Shown: one piece after another, positions 14,668-27,501 of the stretch
Layout of the letters: each line of letters opens with the position of its first letter
How positions within the stretch are numbered: position 1 is the first letter of the stretch
From: Armillaria gallica
Lineage: Eukaryota; Basidiomycota; Agaricomycetes; Agaricales; Physalacriaceae
DNA: 64,000 bases
Assembly (NCBI GenBank): GCA_037576215.1
Contig: JBANDB010000007.1
Coordinates: 5,053,001-5,117,000, forward strand
Direction: 5' to 3'
Made by a program: the position numbers and the translations under genes
The notes under the pieces: generated by a model
Databases searched by the model: none
What the model was told of the DNA's origin: nothing
The model's input: only the letters and a program-made list of their open reading frames with translations

Positions 14668-17176
14668 ATGGACAGCGCATTCCCCATCGACTTGACCAAG
14701 TTCAAAAAGTAGCTTCGCATTGATCTTGACCTCTAAAGGCACTAAGTTGGATTTACAGGCTTGCGCTGGATCCAGCTAAATCTAAGCTCTCAAATGACGA
14801 GAGGGCCGCGTTGAAGGCTAATATCCAATTGCTTCGAGACGCCATCGTTCTGTTCACCACTACTGGTTCTGCTCGTGGTCTCAGTGGGCATACAGGTATG
14901 TATGCGAGGCGTAGACTCTGTTTGTTATACTAATATCATTTAAAGGCGGCGCTTACGATGTCGTCCCGGAAGTCTGCATCGCTCTCGCTCTCTTTAACCA
15001 CTCGCATTCCAGCTACGTACCAATCCTTTTCGATGAAGCAGGTGCGTATGCAGGAGCGCATAAACACAGCTCGTCTGAGTTTACTTCTCCAAGGCCACCG
15101 CGTCGCGGTTCAATACATTCTTTCCGCTTTGGAGGGTGCATTGCCAGCGGAACAACTCCTACATTACCGAGAAGCCAACTCAAAACTGCCTGGTCATCCT
15201 GAGCTCGGTCTGACTCCCGGAGTTAAATTCTCATCCGGACGTCTTGGACATATGTGGTAAATAGTCAATGTTAATGTCTATCGAGAGCATAGTTGACCCC
15301 TTTCGTCTAGGCCTTTCGTCAACGGCGTTGCCCTCGCGAACAAGGATAGGAATGTCCTCTGTTTGGGTTCCGACGGTTCTCAGCAAGAAGGTAACGATGC
15401 CGAGGCAGCTCGACTCGCCGTAGCTAAAGGCTTGAATGTGAAACTACTCATTGACGACAATGATGTTACCATCGCTGGCCATCCTTCTGAATATCTGAAG
15501 GGTTTCGACATGACAAAGACACTCCAAGGACACGGTCTCAAAGTACTCACTGTCCAAGGAGAGGACATTGATGCGCTGTGGGGTGCTATCAGCACCATCG
15601 TTACCACCCCAGGGCCGGCAGCTGTCGTGTCCAAGCGTCCCATGGCTCCAGGTATTGCTGATATCGAGGGCAAAATCCAAGGACACGACGCTGTTCCTGT
15701 CGAATCGGCCATCAAGTATCTCGAAGCCAGAGGGCATGGAAGATGTGCCGACATGCTTCGCAAAATAAAGGCCAAACAGCAACCGTATGTTCATATCGGC
15801 TCGACCAAGGAGACTGGCGCCAATCGGACCACTTTTGGCGAAGCCGTCAACCTCGTTCTCGACGGGCTCAGCAAGGAGGAAGCTGCCAACAAGGTCATGG
15901 TCATCGACAGTATGTTTCTCTGAATATCTATGCTTTCCATATCTCATTGCGGTGCAGGTGACCTGGAAGGGTCCACTGGTCTGAAAGCCATACACCAGAA
16001 GCATCCTGAGGTCTTTGTTACATCTGGCGTCATGGAGCGTGGTAATTTCTCTGCGGCTGCCGGTTTTGGTTTCGACCCCAACAAGTTTGGGGTATTCTCG
16101 ACCTTCTCCGCCTTTATCGAGATGGTGATATCCGAAATCACCATGGCCCGCTATAACCGATCCAACGTCCTTTGTCATTTCTCCCATTCTGGTGTTGACG
16201 AAATAGTAAATACCTTCCCGCTCATTGATGAATCCTGTTGCTAACAACATTAGGCTGACAATACTTGCCACTTTGGTATCAACTCGCTTTTCACCGATAA
16301 CGGTTTAGAAGAGTTCGAATCCTTTTTATACTTTCCTGCCGACCCCCTCCAGATGATCGCCGTGATCAAGCGGATCTTCTTCGAGCGTGGAATGCGATTC
16401 GTCTTCTCCAACCGCTCCAAGGTGCCCTATATACTCAAAGAGGACGGCAAAACCAAGTACTATGGCGATGGATACGAGTTCGTCCCAGGCAAGGACGAGA
16501 TCATCGCTGAAGGCAAAGCCGGATACGTCGTGACATTCGGCGAGATGCTCTATAGGTCTTGGGATGCTGTACTTCGCTGCAGACAGAAAGGCATAGATGT
16601 GGGTTTGATCAACAAGCCCACCCTTAGCTCCGTGGATGAGGAGGTGAGAAGACAAGCTTGAATACACTTGCTGTGCCTGGCTAATAGCAGATTCAACAGG
16701 TAACGAAAATGATTGGTTCGAGTCCTTTCGTTCTCGTTGTAGAGACATTCAACAAAAAAACTGGGGTCAGTTTATTTTTGTTCCGGCACCCCTGGCGCCA
16801 TGCCCCTGCCATTCATGGCTGTTCTCCGTAACGCCAGTGAAGCTGGATGGTCGTCAGTGATGAGTGTAGTTCTTGTTTATTGATTATTAATAACACAGCT
16901 CGGATCCAAATTCGGTACATGGCTCCTCGAGCGGGGACTTACACCCAAGTATGCCCACATGGGTGCAACCAAAGAAGGTGCGATCACGATTGGTGGAAGC
17001 TCACCCGCTATTGACATTCTCTCTCCATCAGGTTCGGGTGGTCTTTGGGAGCAAATCGATCATCAGGGTCTTGATCCAGCGTGTATGTGTATATCCCTTG
17101 ATTGTTGCTCTCGCCTTCTGACCGATTGTGGTTTACAGCTATTGTTGTCAAAATTACAGAGTTAGCGGGGAAGTAG
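14668..17176 (+). CDS. Transketolase-like thiamine diphosphate enzyme
   Basis: A multi-exon gene from ATG 14668 to TAG 17174-17176, closing with LDPASIVVKITELAGK. The TPP-binding domain reads GHTGGAYDVVPEV..., KFSSGRLGHMWPFVNGVALA, then GSDGSQQEGNDAEA and IDDNDVTIAGHP, which corresponds to the GDG-x(n)-N Mg/TPP motif. The pyrimidine domain has VMVIDSDLEGSTGL, VTSGVMERGNFSAAAGFGF and CHFSHSGVDEIADN, and the C-terminal transketolase domain has VTFGEMLYRSWDAVLRC and GSSPFVLVVETF. The length, near 680 residues, fits transketolase or dihydroxyacetone synthase. The sequence differs from the housekeeping transketolase pattern (GSDGSQQEG rather than GDGCLQEG), so a specialised ketol-transfer role is likely. 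It transfers a two-carbon unit between sugars or to a small aldehyde. Confidence 0.85.
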
Positions 17177-18100
17177 GTCTTGATTCATGTACGTCATCGC
17201 TGCAAAAACTGGAGTCTAGTTTTGTTCAGTGTTGAAGCAAGCTAAATAACATGTGTATTAGTATTAGTATTATTAGAAATGTACTCGCCAACGACGAGTG
17301 GGTCGTCTGATTGTCCTGGAGTTTACACATGCCCCGGCCCTAACGGCACTATATTGATAGCTCAAAACGGATTTGAATCACTGGCCCAAGGTTCTCATGA
17401 AATTTTCTGTCGCGGAGAAATTTCAATCACGTAGTCATTCGACACAGCTGCTGCAATTGCTTGGTACGCAGTTGCGTAGGTTCAAATAATTCGCTTATGA
17501 TCGGAAGATCAGAGCCGGCGAGCCTGGCTACGAAGCGCGAATATATTAAACGGAGACAGGATACACTGCATGATGGTTTTAATATCTGAGTTGAAAATAT
17601 TGAAATCGAAAGTTATCTATTTTTTAGCAATATGCCAACCTAAAATATCTAATAAATAGTCAAAAAATTTCATGACTTTCTCGAGTTTTGAGGCAGATCT
17701 CCCAAATATAGAAAAGATATTTACAGTTTTTCGAATATATTTCAGACTCAAAATATGGTTTAAATAAATATCTTTCAAATTCTATATTTTAGGCTCAATT
17801 ATCTAGACCATCATGCAGTGATAGTAAAAGATGTTGCAGCTCATACTGTACAAAACAATGCGTCCATACTCCGCGCTTGGGTCAACGATTATAGGGCCGA
17901 AGGATGTGAAATATCACTGTCTCGTCTGCTGAACACTTCCTGCTCGACATATATTTCTGGTGCTTCCAAGTCCCCCTTCAAACAAGGACTTGATGGACTT
18001 GTTACAGTCCGAAGTTCATAGACATTGTCATTGGGCGCAACCTGTTGTCATATTTACGTCAGGAGATAGGCATTTAGTGGGATTAAATTACCCACATTCA
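17177..18100. other. Intergenic containing a MITE
   Basis: No gene is seen. The centre is occupied by the AT-rich inverted-repeat element listed at 17564-17820. A frame at 17818-18021 runs out of that element and has no recognisable content. Confidence 0.45.
17564..17820. mobile_element. AT-rich MITE-like element with terminal inverted repeats
   Basis: The two ends are exact inverted copies over 14 bp (CACTGCATGATGGT at 17564 and ACCATCATGCAGTG ending at 17820). The next 40-50 bp inside each end still align imperfectly as an inverted repeat. The unit is 257 bp, very AT-rich and without coding potential. It is flanked on both sides by the trinucleotide ATA (17561-17563 and 17821-17823), a possible 3-bp target duplication of the kind made by PIF/Harbinger elements. 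Family assignment is inference. Confidence 0.7.
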
Positions 18101-19801
18101 TTAAGGGTGGTACCTGCAATCACGGAAATTTAGTTGTAACGCATGAATGGATGATCTACAGGTGGAACGTACCCTGAAATTCAGTGAAGTCGATGATTCT
18201 TCGGAAGAGTTGAAGAGTGGATTGGGTTCATATTCTTTCATGGCTTGGGCACTGTTCCTCGCGTTCAGGCTACATTTGGAGGTAAGAGGAGTAATCCGCC
18301 GTGAGAAATACTTGATGCTCACGAAGATAGTAACGAGAGAGAGTAGAGCTTCGCAATACAGAGATCCCAGCTGAAAAATCTAAAGAAGAATGGTTACCAC
18401 TTGAGTCTGACGCTGCAACTGGTCTGTGCCTTACACGGTAGCATTCTGCCCGAGTGTTGCATGAGTGTCATATGACGCGGATATAGTGCCTGCACTTACG
18501 CTGTCGGTTATGAATACGATAGCATCAGCTAGCGCAGCTACAGATGTAATGGTCCCAGTCCGGACACTGTCTACGATCGGTCAATGAGCGTCGTGATGCT
18601 ACGTTCGAGGAAACTTCCGTCGCTTACAGCGAATGAGCCGTGAGATAATGTCATTGCTGAAAACATTCCTCTTTCTCGACTTCGATGAAACCCTATTAGC
18701 GAACAAGCTGGACATATGTAGAAACCACTTTACATACTAGCTCATATACCAGAAAACAGGAAAGCAATATATCAGTGACGGCTGAGGATACCAGCCATGT
18801 TATCGGCGCGGCCCGGAAATCTGCGAATTGCCGGTAATTGGGTTGAAGACTGACCGAGACCGTCGTCCAGATCCCGCCAGCTAAGAGAGATGGTAAGGTC
18901 AGGAACAACACGAGAAATGAACATACCCATAGCAGTCAACGAAAATAACGCAATCACAAAAGCCGGTATCCTGGACTGTGTAAGGATTCTGATACGCCAT
19001 GCCATAAACATTTGCACGGGAGTCGAGATGAGGACCTAAGATAAAATTGTCGCTATTTTCCGAGGGAGATATTTTCAATGAACGGTACGTACAGTCATTA
19101 CTCCGTCTGTGAGTTGCAGGGACGGTTAGCATGAGCACCCATTCCAACAATGAACGCCTTACCCGGTCGCAGGACTAATGTGCATATCAGCTCGACGTAA
19201 CCAGGAAGTCAAAGGTAGTGCAACTCACGCAATGGAGATCGTATCAACGGGATTTCGGAGCCTCATGGAAAGCGTGATTGATGGAGTAACCATCTTAGGA
19301 CTTGGGAACGCACCATATCTCAGAATCAAAGGTTCGAAGACGATCCCCACGTCGAGTATGGTGTTCGTCGTCTCTGCTAGCAAGAGATAGAATACCTCCA
19401 TGAAACGTTAATCAAAGTTGATGGACATCACAGATGCGACATACAAACAATCTCATCCATCGACGATCCCTGTTGGTGATATTAGCACAAGAATAACAGT
19501 CGAGGGGTATGTAGTTCAGTACTTCTGAGAGGTTTGGTAGTAGATGTACATCTATAAAGAGTATTCGTGAAATGGTGGACATACGCATTGGGTCAGTGTG
19601 CTCACCTGCATCACAGTTACCTGTGTTAACAATAGCATCAGCTCTAATGCGGTAACATGAGCGCAATAACGACTCACGCCGTACAGAACTGAAGTCAGAA
19701 AAGCTCCAACCATGAGAGGCGTGTATCTGGCTCTGTATCAGCAGGACTGTCGTAGAGGATAACTGACCCCGTGCTCACATTTCAACGATAGGCGAAGGCA
19801 T
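18101..19801 (-). CDS. DUF6534-type seven-helix membrane protein
   Basis: A heavily split gene (about ten short exons) on the minus strand. It starts with MPSPIVEIYTPLMVGAFLTSVLYG at 19801 (first helix), then VTVMQMYIYYQTSQ, RDRRWMRLF, FYLLLAETTNTILDVG, DGVMTVLISTPVQMFMAWRI, RIPAFVIALFSLTAMAGGIW, APITWLVSSAVTDILLSCFL, RKRNVFSNDIISRLIR, LTVRTGTITSVAALADAIVF and CIAKLYSLSLLSSLNARNSA. This order is the hallmark of the fungal DUF6534 membrane family, function unknown. The splice joint near 18700 is the least certain and may hide a one-base lesion. The C-terminal cytosolic tail is short. Confidence 0.72.
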
Positions 19802-20749
19802 AGCTAATTGCGTTAACAATTGAGGGGTTCCAAGATCAGCAGGGACGAAGCTGACAAGATCTGCTGTGTTATATACCTTTTGATAAGAAGACCTCTAAAC
19901 TAATAGTAGAAAACACCGCGACATGTGCACGGATGCAGTGTCATCATACTTTCGTGATGCAGGGGAAGAGTGGATGAGCATCAGGCCTATTGAATGGAGA
20001 CATCTAAATGTATCGTCAAGCTATGTGTTGGAGAACTTTCGATATCATTTTTTTCCGTGGAATCTGCCAAATATCACTTACTGTCAAACGGATACCCAGC
20101 CGTCGCGTTACTGCGCTCCCACGTACAAGCATTGAGAAATTGAACATCTCGCAAAGTCACTACCGATCAGGGCGATCATGAAAGACGGGAATGTCCGGTA
20201 AGGGGAACCAAATACCCGTGAGGAATTCAGCATAGCACAGACCCAATAGCTCGACATCATGAAGCTCACAACGTACAAATGCCACGTCGGACTAGAATGT
20301 GGAAAGGAGATACCGTCATGGCGGGTTTGCACTACCAACCCATCATTGTGTGAGTCTTGGCATGATCGCTTGAACAATTCATTGGTGCGGTAAACGTACC
20401 GTTACAGTAAAGAAAACTCACGACTTTGAATAGAGCTGTCGCAGAACTTCGATAATGATAGAACCAACGTCTGATGGATTTGAACTGGACGAACGAGGTT
20501 TGCCATGATTACTAGATGGCAACACAAAAGAGTCCTTGTTGAGGTCTGAGCTCCGTTTCGACCTTAAAATACCAAGCAGCGAGTGAGTTCAGACAGAAGG
20601 GAGGGTCAAAACTCTATCACTGCATTGCCTGCCTGCTTGTCAAGAGCTAAAGAAGTTCTTCAGTACTAGAAGCTCTATGGCCGTGCAAAGATCAAAAGAG
20701 ACGGTGTTTATGAGCCTTTCGGAATATCCCATTGAACTGGAGACTAAGG
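19802..20749. other. Intergenic with a possible decayed gene fragment
   Basis: A minus-strand frame at 20108-20377 includes a hydrophobic stretch (WHLYVVSFMMSSYWVCAMLNSS) that resembles the last helix of the DUF6533/6534 membrane families. It cannot be joined to a full gene. It may be a remnant of a second copy next to the intact one. Confidence 0.25.
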
Positions 20750-21469
20750 GTCAGTTCGGCTGCCAGATAGTTGGGTCCGGATAGTTGCCGTTTTAGGAAA
20801 TCCAACATGAATCCAGCACTTTTCTGTGATCGTCCTGCGTGACAGTTTCGCTTATAGACCCCAGCTAAAATGTACTGTTGCTTTGTTTACCAAAACTTGG
20901 ACCCGAGTTCCACCGCGGCATATTGTATTGATTGACGCGCTATTTGAACATCATCAACAGTATTTGCGGACTTTTCCTCATTGTAATACGTCGCTTGTTA
21001 TTTTTTTGAATAGATTTGACTTTATATATGCCATTGCATAACCACAAGATGCCAATGTGGCTTCCGGCACATGTAACGCTTGACTGAGATGAGACGTTCT
21101 TCTTCCTGTACGTTCAGGCTCTGCATTTATCTACTGTGATTAATCACTGAAAATACCTTCCTCTCAACTTTTTTCGGAATCAAGCTTCATGAAGCAGCTG
21201 CTGTTTGTACCGGAACTCTAAAAATCACGACGCACAGCGGGACTTCTTTGTAAAGTTTGAATTGAGTTCTGCAGTTAAGAGACTGCAGCAAATGCAATTT
21301 GGTATCAACTTAATACTTATAAAATACAACAGTGAACATGCTCTCGCAACCAGCGTCAACCCAGAAACACGCAGGACGAGCACAGAAAAGTGCTGGATAG
21401 TTGGATTCATATTGGATTTCCTAAACGGCAACTAGAGTCCGGACCCAACTATCTGGCAGCCGAACTGAC
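20750..21469. mobile_element. Non-autonomous DNA transposon with ~80-bp terminal inverted repeats
   Basis: The left end begins GTCAGTTCGGCTGCCAGATA and the right end is its inverted copy, ending in CCGAACTGAC at 21469. The inverted match extends about 80 bp on each side (20750-20828 and 21381-21469), with a few small insertions. The interior, about 550 bp, has no transposase-like frame. No convincing target duplication is visible at the ends. This looks like an internally deleted DNA transposon or a long MITE. Confidence 0.75.
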
Positions 21470-22109
21470 TCTTCTTTTCTCTAGCACCTGCATGCGAGAA
21501 GAGGACCGGGGTAAGTCCGAACCACCCGAAATCTGCCAACCACCGCCGTCGGCAACAGCCCTACCTTACTACTCATTCATCAACTGTTAATAACTGTAAG
21601 CACCAGTGTGTACTGGATGCACGTTCATGCTAGCATCCGTTGGAACCGCAGTTGTGCCGTTCGCTAACAATCTCCTGCTGGGACAAATCACTCGCGTTTA
21701 TAGTCAGGCATCATGCATCAGAGCCTAGACACGAGTAGCGCAAGTTTGCCGTAAATCGTTCGCATTGTTCTACCGTGGACATCGATCAGCGCTCAGTATC
21801 TGGACATACGACCGCTATCAGAATTGTAAGCTTTCCGTCCGGCTTGTAAAACACTTAATCATGAACCTTATGAGCAGCGCTTAAGCAAAAATCACGAATT
21901 GAATGATGGTGACCAGGCTCGAAAAAAAAAACTCCCAGAGTCCTCTGATCTTATCTGGGGCCCCCGTAAGTACAACAGATGCCTTGGCATCTGAAGTCGG
22001 AATAATCAACTTGACAGGAATCTCGTAGGAATTTGTCCGGAGGCGACGGGAGTCGCAACCGGGCATAACAGGATACTAGAAACGGTAGAACCATTGTTCT
22101 ATATGCGCA
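21470..22109. other. Intergenic
   Basis: No supportable gene. Short frames only; likely the promoter region of the F-box gene that follows. Confidence 0.4.
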
Positions 22110-23603
22110 TTGTTTCTGACGTCTATAATTATAGGCATGCAGTTGTCGTTCTCCATATACCCCACGCAATGTCCATCTCTTGGCTTAAACCACCCAATAT
22201 CCAGGGTATGCTGCCTGGCGCAGCTTCAATCGTATGTTTTTTTAAAAAAAATCAAAGCTGTAGAAGACACTAATTCCTCTTATGGTGAGAGATCGACGAA
22301 ACCTAGCGTCGAGGAAAGCAAAGACGAACGCAAAGCGGAGAAAAATGGGCCAATATTCCACATTCCGTCGGAAATCCTGTTGCGAATCTTCGAGCTCATC
22401 CCTGAGCCTCCCTATCACCCTGAGCCTCCCACTAAGTTATCGTATCTTCCAGCTTCCGTATCATGGACGCTCACTCGGATCTGTAAATCGTGGCAGAGGG
22501 CCGTCAATGGAACACCGTCTTTGTGGTGCAACCTCCGCTTTCCAACATCACTCTCGGAGAGCGGGCTCACCGACATGCGGTATTTGGAGATCGCAAACAT
22601 TACTCTGAATCGCAGTGGAAATCATTATCTGAACTTCTCCATCGATCTGGAAGAGAGCGAGATATCTGCCAATATCTTGCTCTTACTTTTGCATCGCTCA
22701 CACCAATGGCGAAAAGTGGAATTTAATGGGGATTCTTCTTTTAGTCTTACCAATGTTCTCTCCCCCATTAGAGGCAATTTGGGTAACTTGGAGTCCTTGA
22801 CCATATCCTTTCCCCTTCGCCAACATCTAGATGTGTTCTGGGATGCACCACGCCTTCAAAAGGTCGACGTCCGGTTTCATTCTGCATATGACATCGACTT
22901 ACCCCTCTCGCAACTTCGCGTTTTTACCACCAACCGGCTACCATCAGACTCCGTTTCACTCTTACAACAATGGACACATTTGACTGAATTCAGTTACGTC
23001 GATGGAGATGAACCGCGGGCTGTGGGACATGCTTACGATGTTGTTCGCCTCCCCCAAATTCGTCAATTGAACGTCGAGCATCCGTCAGTCCTCCATTGCT
23101 TGTCTACCCCGGGACTCAAAGAGCTCAAATATCGCCTTTCCGACGATGCCCACACGGTCCTCAATTTTCTCGCGACTTCCAGATGCAACATCACTTGCCT
23201 CGGTGTTACCTGGACCACTGAATCCATTAACACCCGATCATTCGTCACCCTGCCCCAGAAGCTTCCTAATCTACAGCATCTCAAGGTTTATGACTTGTTC
23301 AAGTATTATGATGACCAGCTTGATGTGTATAGGAATCTTCGCCTGGGGGAAGGGACGGATAATTTGGTTCCCAACTTGCAGGAGTTAACATTGCACCTCT
23401 ACGACCCATCGATCTTCGACCCTGAAGATGTTCCTGAAGGGCCGGAATTGTTCGAGAGCGTCATGTTGTCGAGGCTAGGGAGGCTCCGCAGGCTTACGCT
23501 TATGCAATATTTGCTCACCATACCTCCGTGTGTTAAGAATCTGAGGAATGCGGGTATCGACGTGGTAGTAGACTGGGAGAGGTGGATGGAATTGGCGCGG
23601 TGA
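22110..23603 (+). CDS. F-box protein
   Basis: The open frame encodes 497 residues. The F-box starts around residue 85 (GPIFHIPSEILLRIFELIPEP) and continues into WTLTRICKSWQRAVNGTPSLWCNLRFP. The rest is a long LRR-like region (RYLEIANITLN, LESLTISFPLRQHL, LQKVDVRFH, IRQLNVEH, LKELKYRL, LQHLKVYDL, LQELTLHL, LRRLTLMQYL). The first 70 residues are unlike the family, and the real start may be spliced from an upstream exon or lie further inside. Predicted SCF substrate receptor. Confidence 0.8.
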   Translation: MFLTSIIIGMQLSFSIYPTQCPSLGLNHPISRVCCLAQLQSYVFLKKIKAVEDTNSSYGERSTKPSVEESKDERKAEKNGPIFHIPSEILLRIFELIPEPPYHPEPPTKLSYLPASVSWTLTRICKSWQRAVNGTPSLWCNLRFPTSLSESGLTDMRYLEIANITLNRSGNHYLNFSIDLEESEISANILLLLLHRSHQWRKVEFNGDSSFSLTNVLSPIRGNLGNLESLTISFPLRQHLDVFWDAPRLQKVDVRFHSAYDIDLPLSQLRVFTTNRLPSDSVSLLQQWTHLTEFSYVDGDEPRAVGHAYDVVRLPQIRQLNVEHPSVLHCLSTPGLKELKYRLSDDAHTVLNFLATSRCNITCLGVTWTTESINTRSFVTLPQKLPNLQHLKVYDLFKYYDDQLDVYRNLRLGEGTDNLVPNLQELTLHLYDPSIFDPEDVPEGPELFESVMLSRLGRLRRLTLMQYLLTIPPCVKNLRNAGIDVVVDWERWMELAR

Positions 23604-24079
23604 TAATTTGATGTATGCCAGCGTACACTCCTGACTGCGCGGTCCGACAGACATAATCTATATGGAGTTTCTCATCCACTGGAGATATTGAATTGCTTAA
23701 GCTTGCAATGCGGTTCAAAAGTGAAGGGAGCGACGAAAAGCCCAGAGCCTAAGTAATGCTTACAGAGAAAGATAATATTCATGTGGCTGTGCTTTTCCTT
23801 ACCAGCACTGTCCAAGGTGCCTCAAAAGTTGTCTTTCCGCCCCGTCAAATGAGAAGAGACGGCAGGTCCTATTTGTACGCTCGACTTCCTTCGTCTTGAA
23901 GGCCCACAAGGCCTTCGCTTCTAATTTTATGACGCGACAACAACTTGTACTTTTCCATCATGGTACGACCCTTTCCTCTCCCAAAAAATGAACTACTCAC
24001 CTCTGTACAGGCACAGCAAGGGCGCCCGAACTCCCAGCTATCACCAAGGGATGGAGCATATAGGTCGGGATATTCGACG
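23604..24079. other. Intergenic
   Basis: Nothing recognisable between the F-box stop and the RVB2 remnant. Confidence 0.4.
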
Positions 24080-25380
<1,301 letters not shown>

Positions 25381-25585
25381 CTAGACAGTAATGGTGGGGA
25401 CCATGGCGAACTGGTGGTTGATTCTCGGCGAACCTTCAATGCAACAGACATTGCGTAACAAGCACGTAACGGTGATGACGGACCTGGCTGTCGAGCTGGA
25501 GTTCACGTTGCAACAATGCAAGTATTCGTTCAAATATATATAGCTACTCGGGTTAAGAAGACCTATATGTACTATGTAGCCACTC

Positions 25586-26643
25586 AAATAAGAATATGTC
25601 GGCGCTCTTCAGTAATACCCAGATCCTTCAATCTAGACCGTTCTTCACCACAGCAGCAACACTCTCTCAAACTTTCCCCCTGGCAGGCTTCGCCCAACAA
25701 TCCAAGCACGGTCCAGTGGAATCTTTTCTCTCAATGCGCGGGTATCAATCAGTGTATAAGTGTCTTCAGGTATCGGGTACGTGTGGGCGGCGGTGATCTT
25801 GAATTGTTCCATCCCACCCTTTGACAATCAACACTCCACGTCGATCACCTTCTCCCACAGCAGCCAACCCCTGCACCGACTCTTCAATGCAGTTCAGTCT
25901 TCGTCGCCAGTTTCATCCCGATCAACAGTAATGATAGGGTGAAGCTTAGATGTAGCCAGAGGCTTCATAGCCTATTCCCATGATGGTCGCCATTTCTTGC
26001 CAGCATTTCCCGGTTCAGGACACAACAAGAACAACTCCGCCCGACACAAGCCATCCATCGAATTCACAACAAATGCCATATCACATGTAGACGACAGCTG
26101 CTCGTGAAACCTGGTTAGTAGCTCAGTCGCATACTTCCCGTCCTTACACTCAGCATGCAGAGGTCCATCTGGTGTGTCCCCGGCAATCACCCTCTCCGAG
26201 TCGATGCCAACCTCCAGTAGTGTCCAAGCACGTCTAAACCAAGACCGATCACTCTCCAAATCACCCTCCTTCAAAGTCAAAAGCCGACCCAGCCCACTCA
26301 AGTAGAACACCAATGTGAACCCTTCCCTAGTCCTCTCCCAGTCATTAGTGGCTACATACACTCTTCCGATGGTGGGCACGTCCAGCTTCCGCTCCTCTGC
26401 ACACAAGCCCTCCCTCTGTCCACCCACCTGTCTGAAACAGAGAACGTCCAACCATGCATACTCCTCTCCGAGATCAAGCATCTCGATGCGGACCAGGTTG
26501 AGGTCGGCATCTTTTGGGTTGGGAACCGGCCATTCGTATCCGTTAATGGGTGTCCATACGTTGGCGCGATCGTTCTCGTCCACCCATGCGTGCGATATTG
26601 GCCGAGGCCACCGTGGCAGCTGGAATTTGGCATCAGTGTCCAT
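25586..26643 (-). pseudogene. HET-family protein, C-terminal part (decayed)
   Basis: Minus-strand coding sequence of the agaricomycete HET (heterokaryon incompatibility) family: PRWPRPISHAWVDENDR, WTPINGYEWPVPNPKDADL, AWLDVLCFRQVGGQREGL, KLDVPTIGRVY, FYLSGLGRLLTLKEGDLESD, SWFRRAWTLLEVG, then EPGNAGKKWRPSW. At 25972-25974 an amber stop replaces the expected Gln. Beyond it the same frame continues with two more TGA stops to AHTYPIPEDTYTLIDT, and a last piece ends KDLGITEERRHILI near 25586. The segment therefore holds the C-terminal half of a HET protein broken by at least three nonsense codons. The matching N-terminal half lies at 30390-30785 on the same strand. Confidence 0.75.
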
Positions 26644-26653
26644 AAACCAACAT

Positions 26654-26807
26654 TGTTAGGAATACAACAGCTCAGTTAGTCACACGTAGTGTGGTGATCA
26701 ACTAATATTGAATACGCTACCTGTTAGGAATACAACAGCTGTAATAACGTAGCGTAAGAAAATGATAATAAGGTAGAATAAACGGTATACGCACCTCAGT
26801 TAGTCAC
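26654..26807. repeat. Duplicated short direct repeats
   Basis: The 19-mer TGTTAGGAATACAACAGCT occurs at 26654-26672 and 26722-26740. The 13-mer CTCAGTTAGTCAC occurs at 26671-26683 and 26795-26807. In the first copy the two are joined; in the second they are separated by about 55 bp. This looks like a local duplication with an insertion or deletion, right at one edge of the block that separates the two HET halves. Confidence 0.6.
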
Positions 26808-26844
26808 CGCCTGTCCATACCCCAACTCATTTATTTCTAGCATC

Positions 26845-27285
26845 TTCAATTTGGCATGGGGACCTCTCGCGTGGGTAGTCGCAACTGAGTTAGCCTCAGG
26901 AAAGAACCGTACGAAAATCATGGGTATCTCCACAGCTGCCTTTTGGGTCTCTGACTGGGCGGTTACTTTCACGTTGCCATATTTGTATAATTCAGAGCCT
27001 GGGTCGGCAGGTTTGGGACCAATGGTTGGATTTATCTGTAAGCTCTCCCATCACTTTATCTCATCATAATGTTTGACTGTGCTTTCCAGATGGCGGTGGT
27101 ACCATCATCGCCTTTATCTTTGTTTATTTCTACATTCCAGAGACACTCGGTAAGCCACTGTTCCTTTTGCCTACTCGAGAGGTATTAATAGGCCCTATTA
27201 GGCCAGTCACTGGAGGAGATCAAACTGAGGTGCAAAGAGGGGAAATCGGTAGGTATAAGCGACGAAGTAAAGGGATTTATGATCT
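26845..27285 (+). pseudogene. 3' fragment of an MFS hexose transporter
   Basis: Three exon-like pieces encode the last part of a fungal sugar transporter: GPLAWVVATELASGKNRTKI, MGISTAAFWVSDWAVTFTLP, then GGGTIIAFIFVYFYIPETLG and QSLEEIKLRCKEG. The PETxG-xSLEE element is the conserved end of the last transmembrane helix in the sugar-porter family. Everything upstream of this (about nine helices) is missing, so the piece cannot work. Splice sites between the pieces are still intact. Confidence 0.75.
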
Positions 27286-27404
27286 ATATATAGTTGGCAA
27301 GTTCCGAGTCCTATGAATATAGGTAACTTGGTTATTATGCAGGTTGAGCTTCCCGTGGGAAAATTCTATTCGATGCATTAAACTTTAACGGACTTTGCCG
27401 ACCT

Positions 27405-27501
27405 AGACTCGAACCAGCCTCACCGCCAGTTGATGACAATCGATCAACGAATGCTAGTTGATCGACTGTCATCAACCGAAGTTGGGACTGGCTCGAGTCT
27501 A
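27405..27501. mobile_element. 97-bp foldback element with 9-bp direct repeats
   Basis: The sequence folds on itself almost completely. AGACTCGAACCAGCCTC pairs with an inverted GGGACTGGCTCGAGTCT, and GTTGATGACAATCGATCAAC pairs with GTTGATCGACTGTCATCAAC, leaving a loop of about eight bases. The hairpin is flanked by exact direct copies of TTGCCGACC (27395-27403 and 27502-27510). A 9-bp target duplication is typical of Mutator-like transposition; family placement is inference. A hairpin of this size could also be processed as a small RNA precursor if transcribed. Confidence 0.7.
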
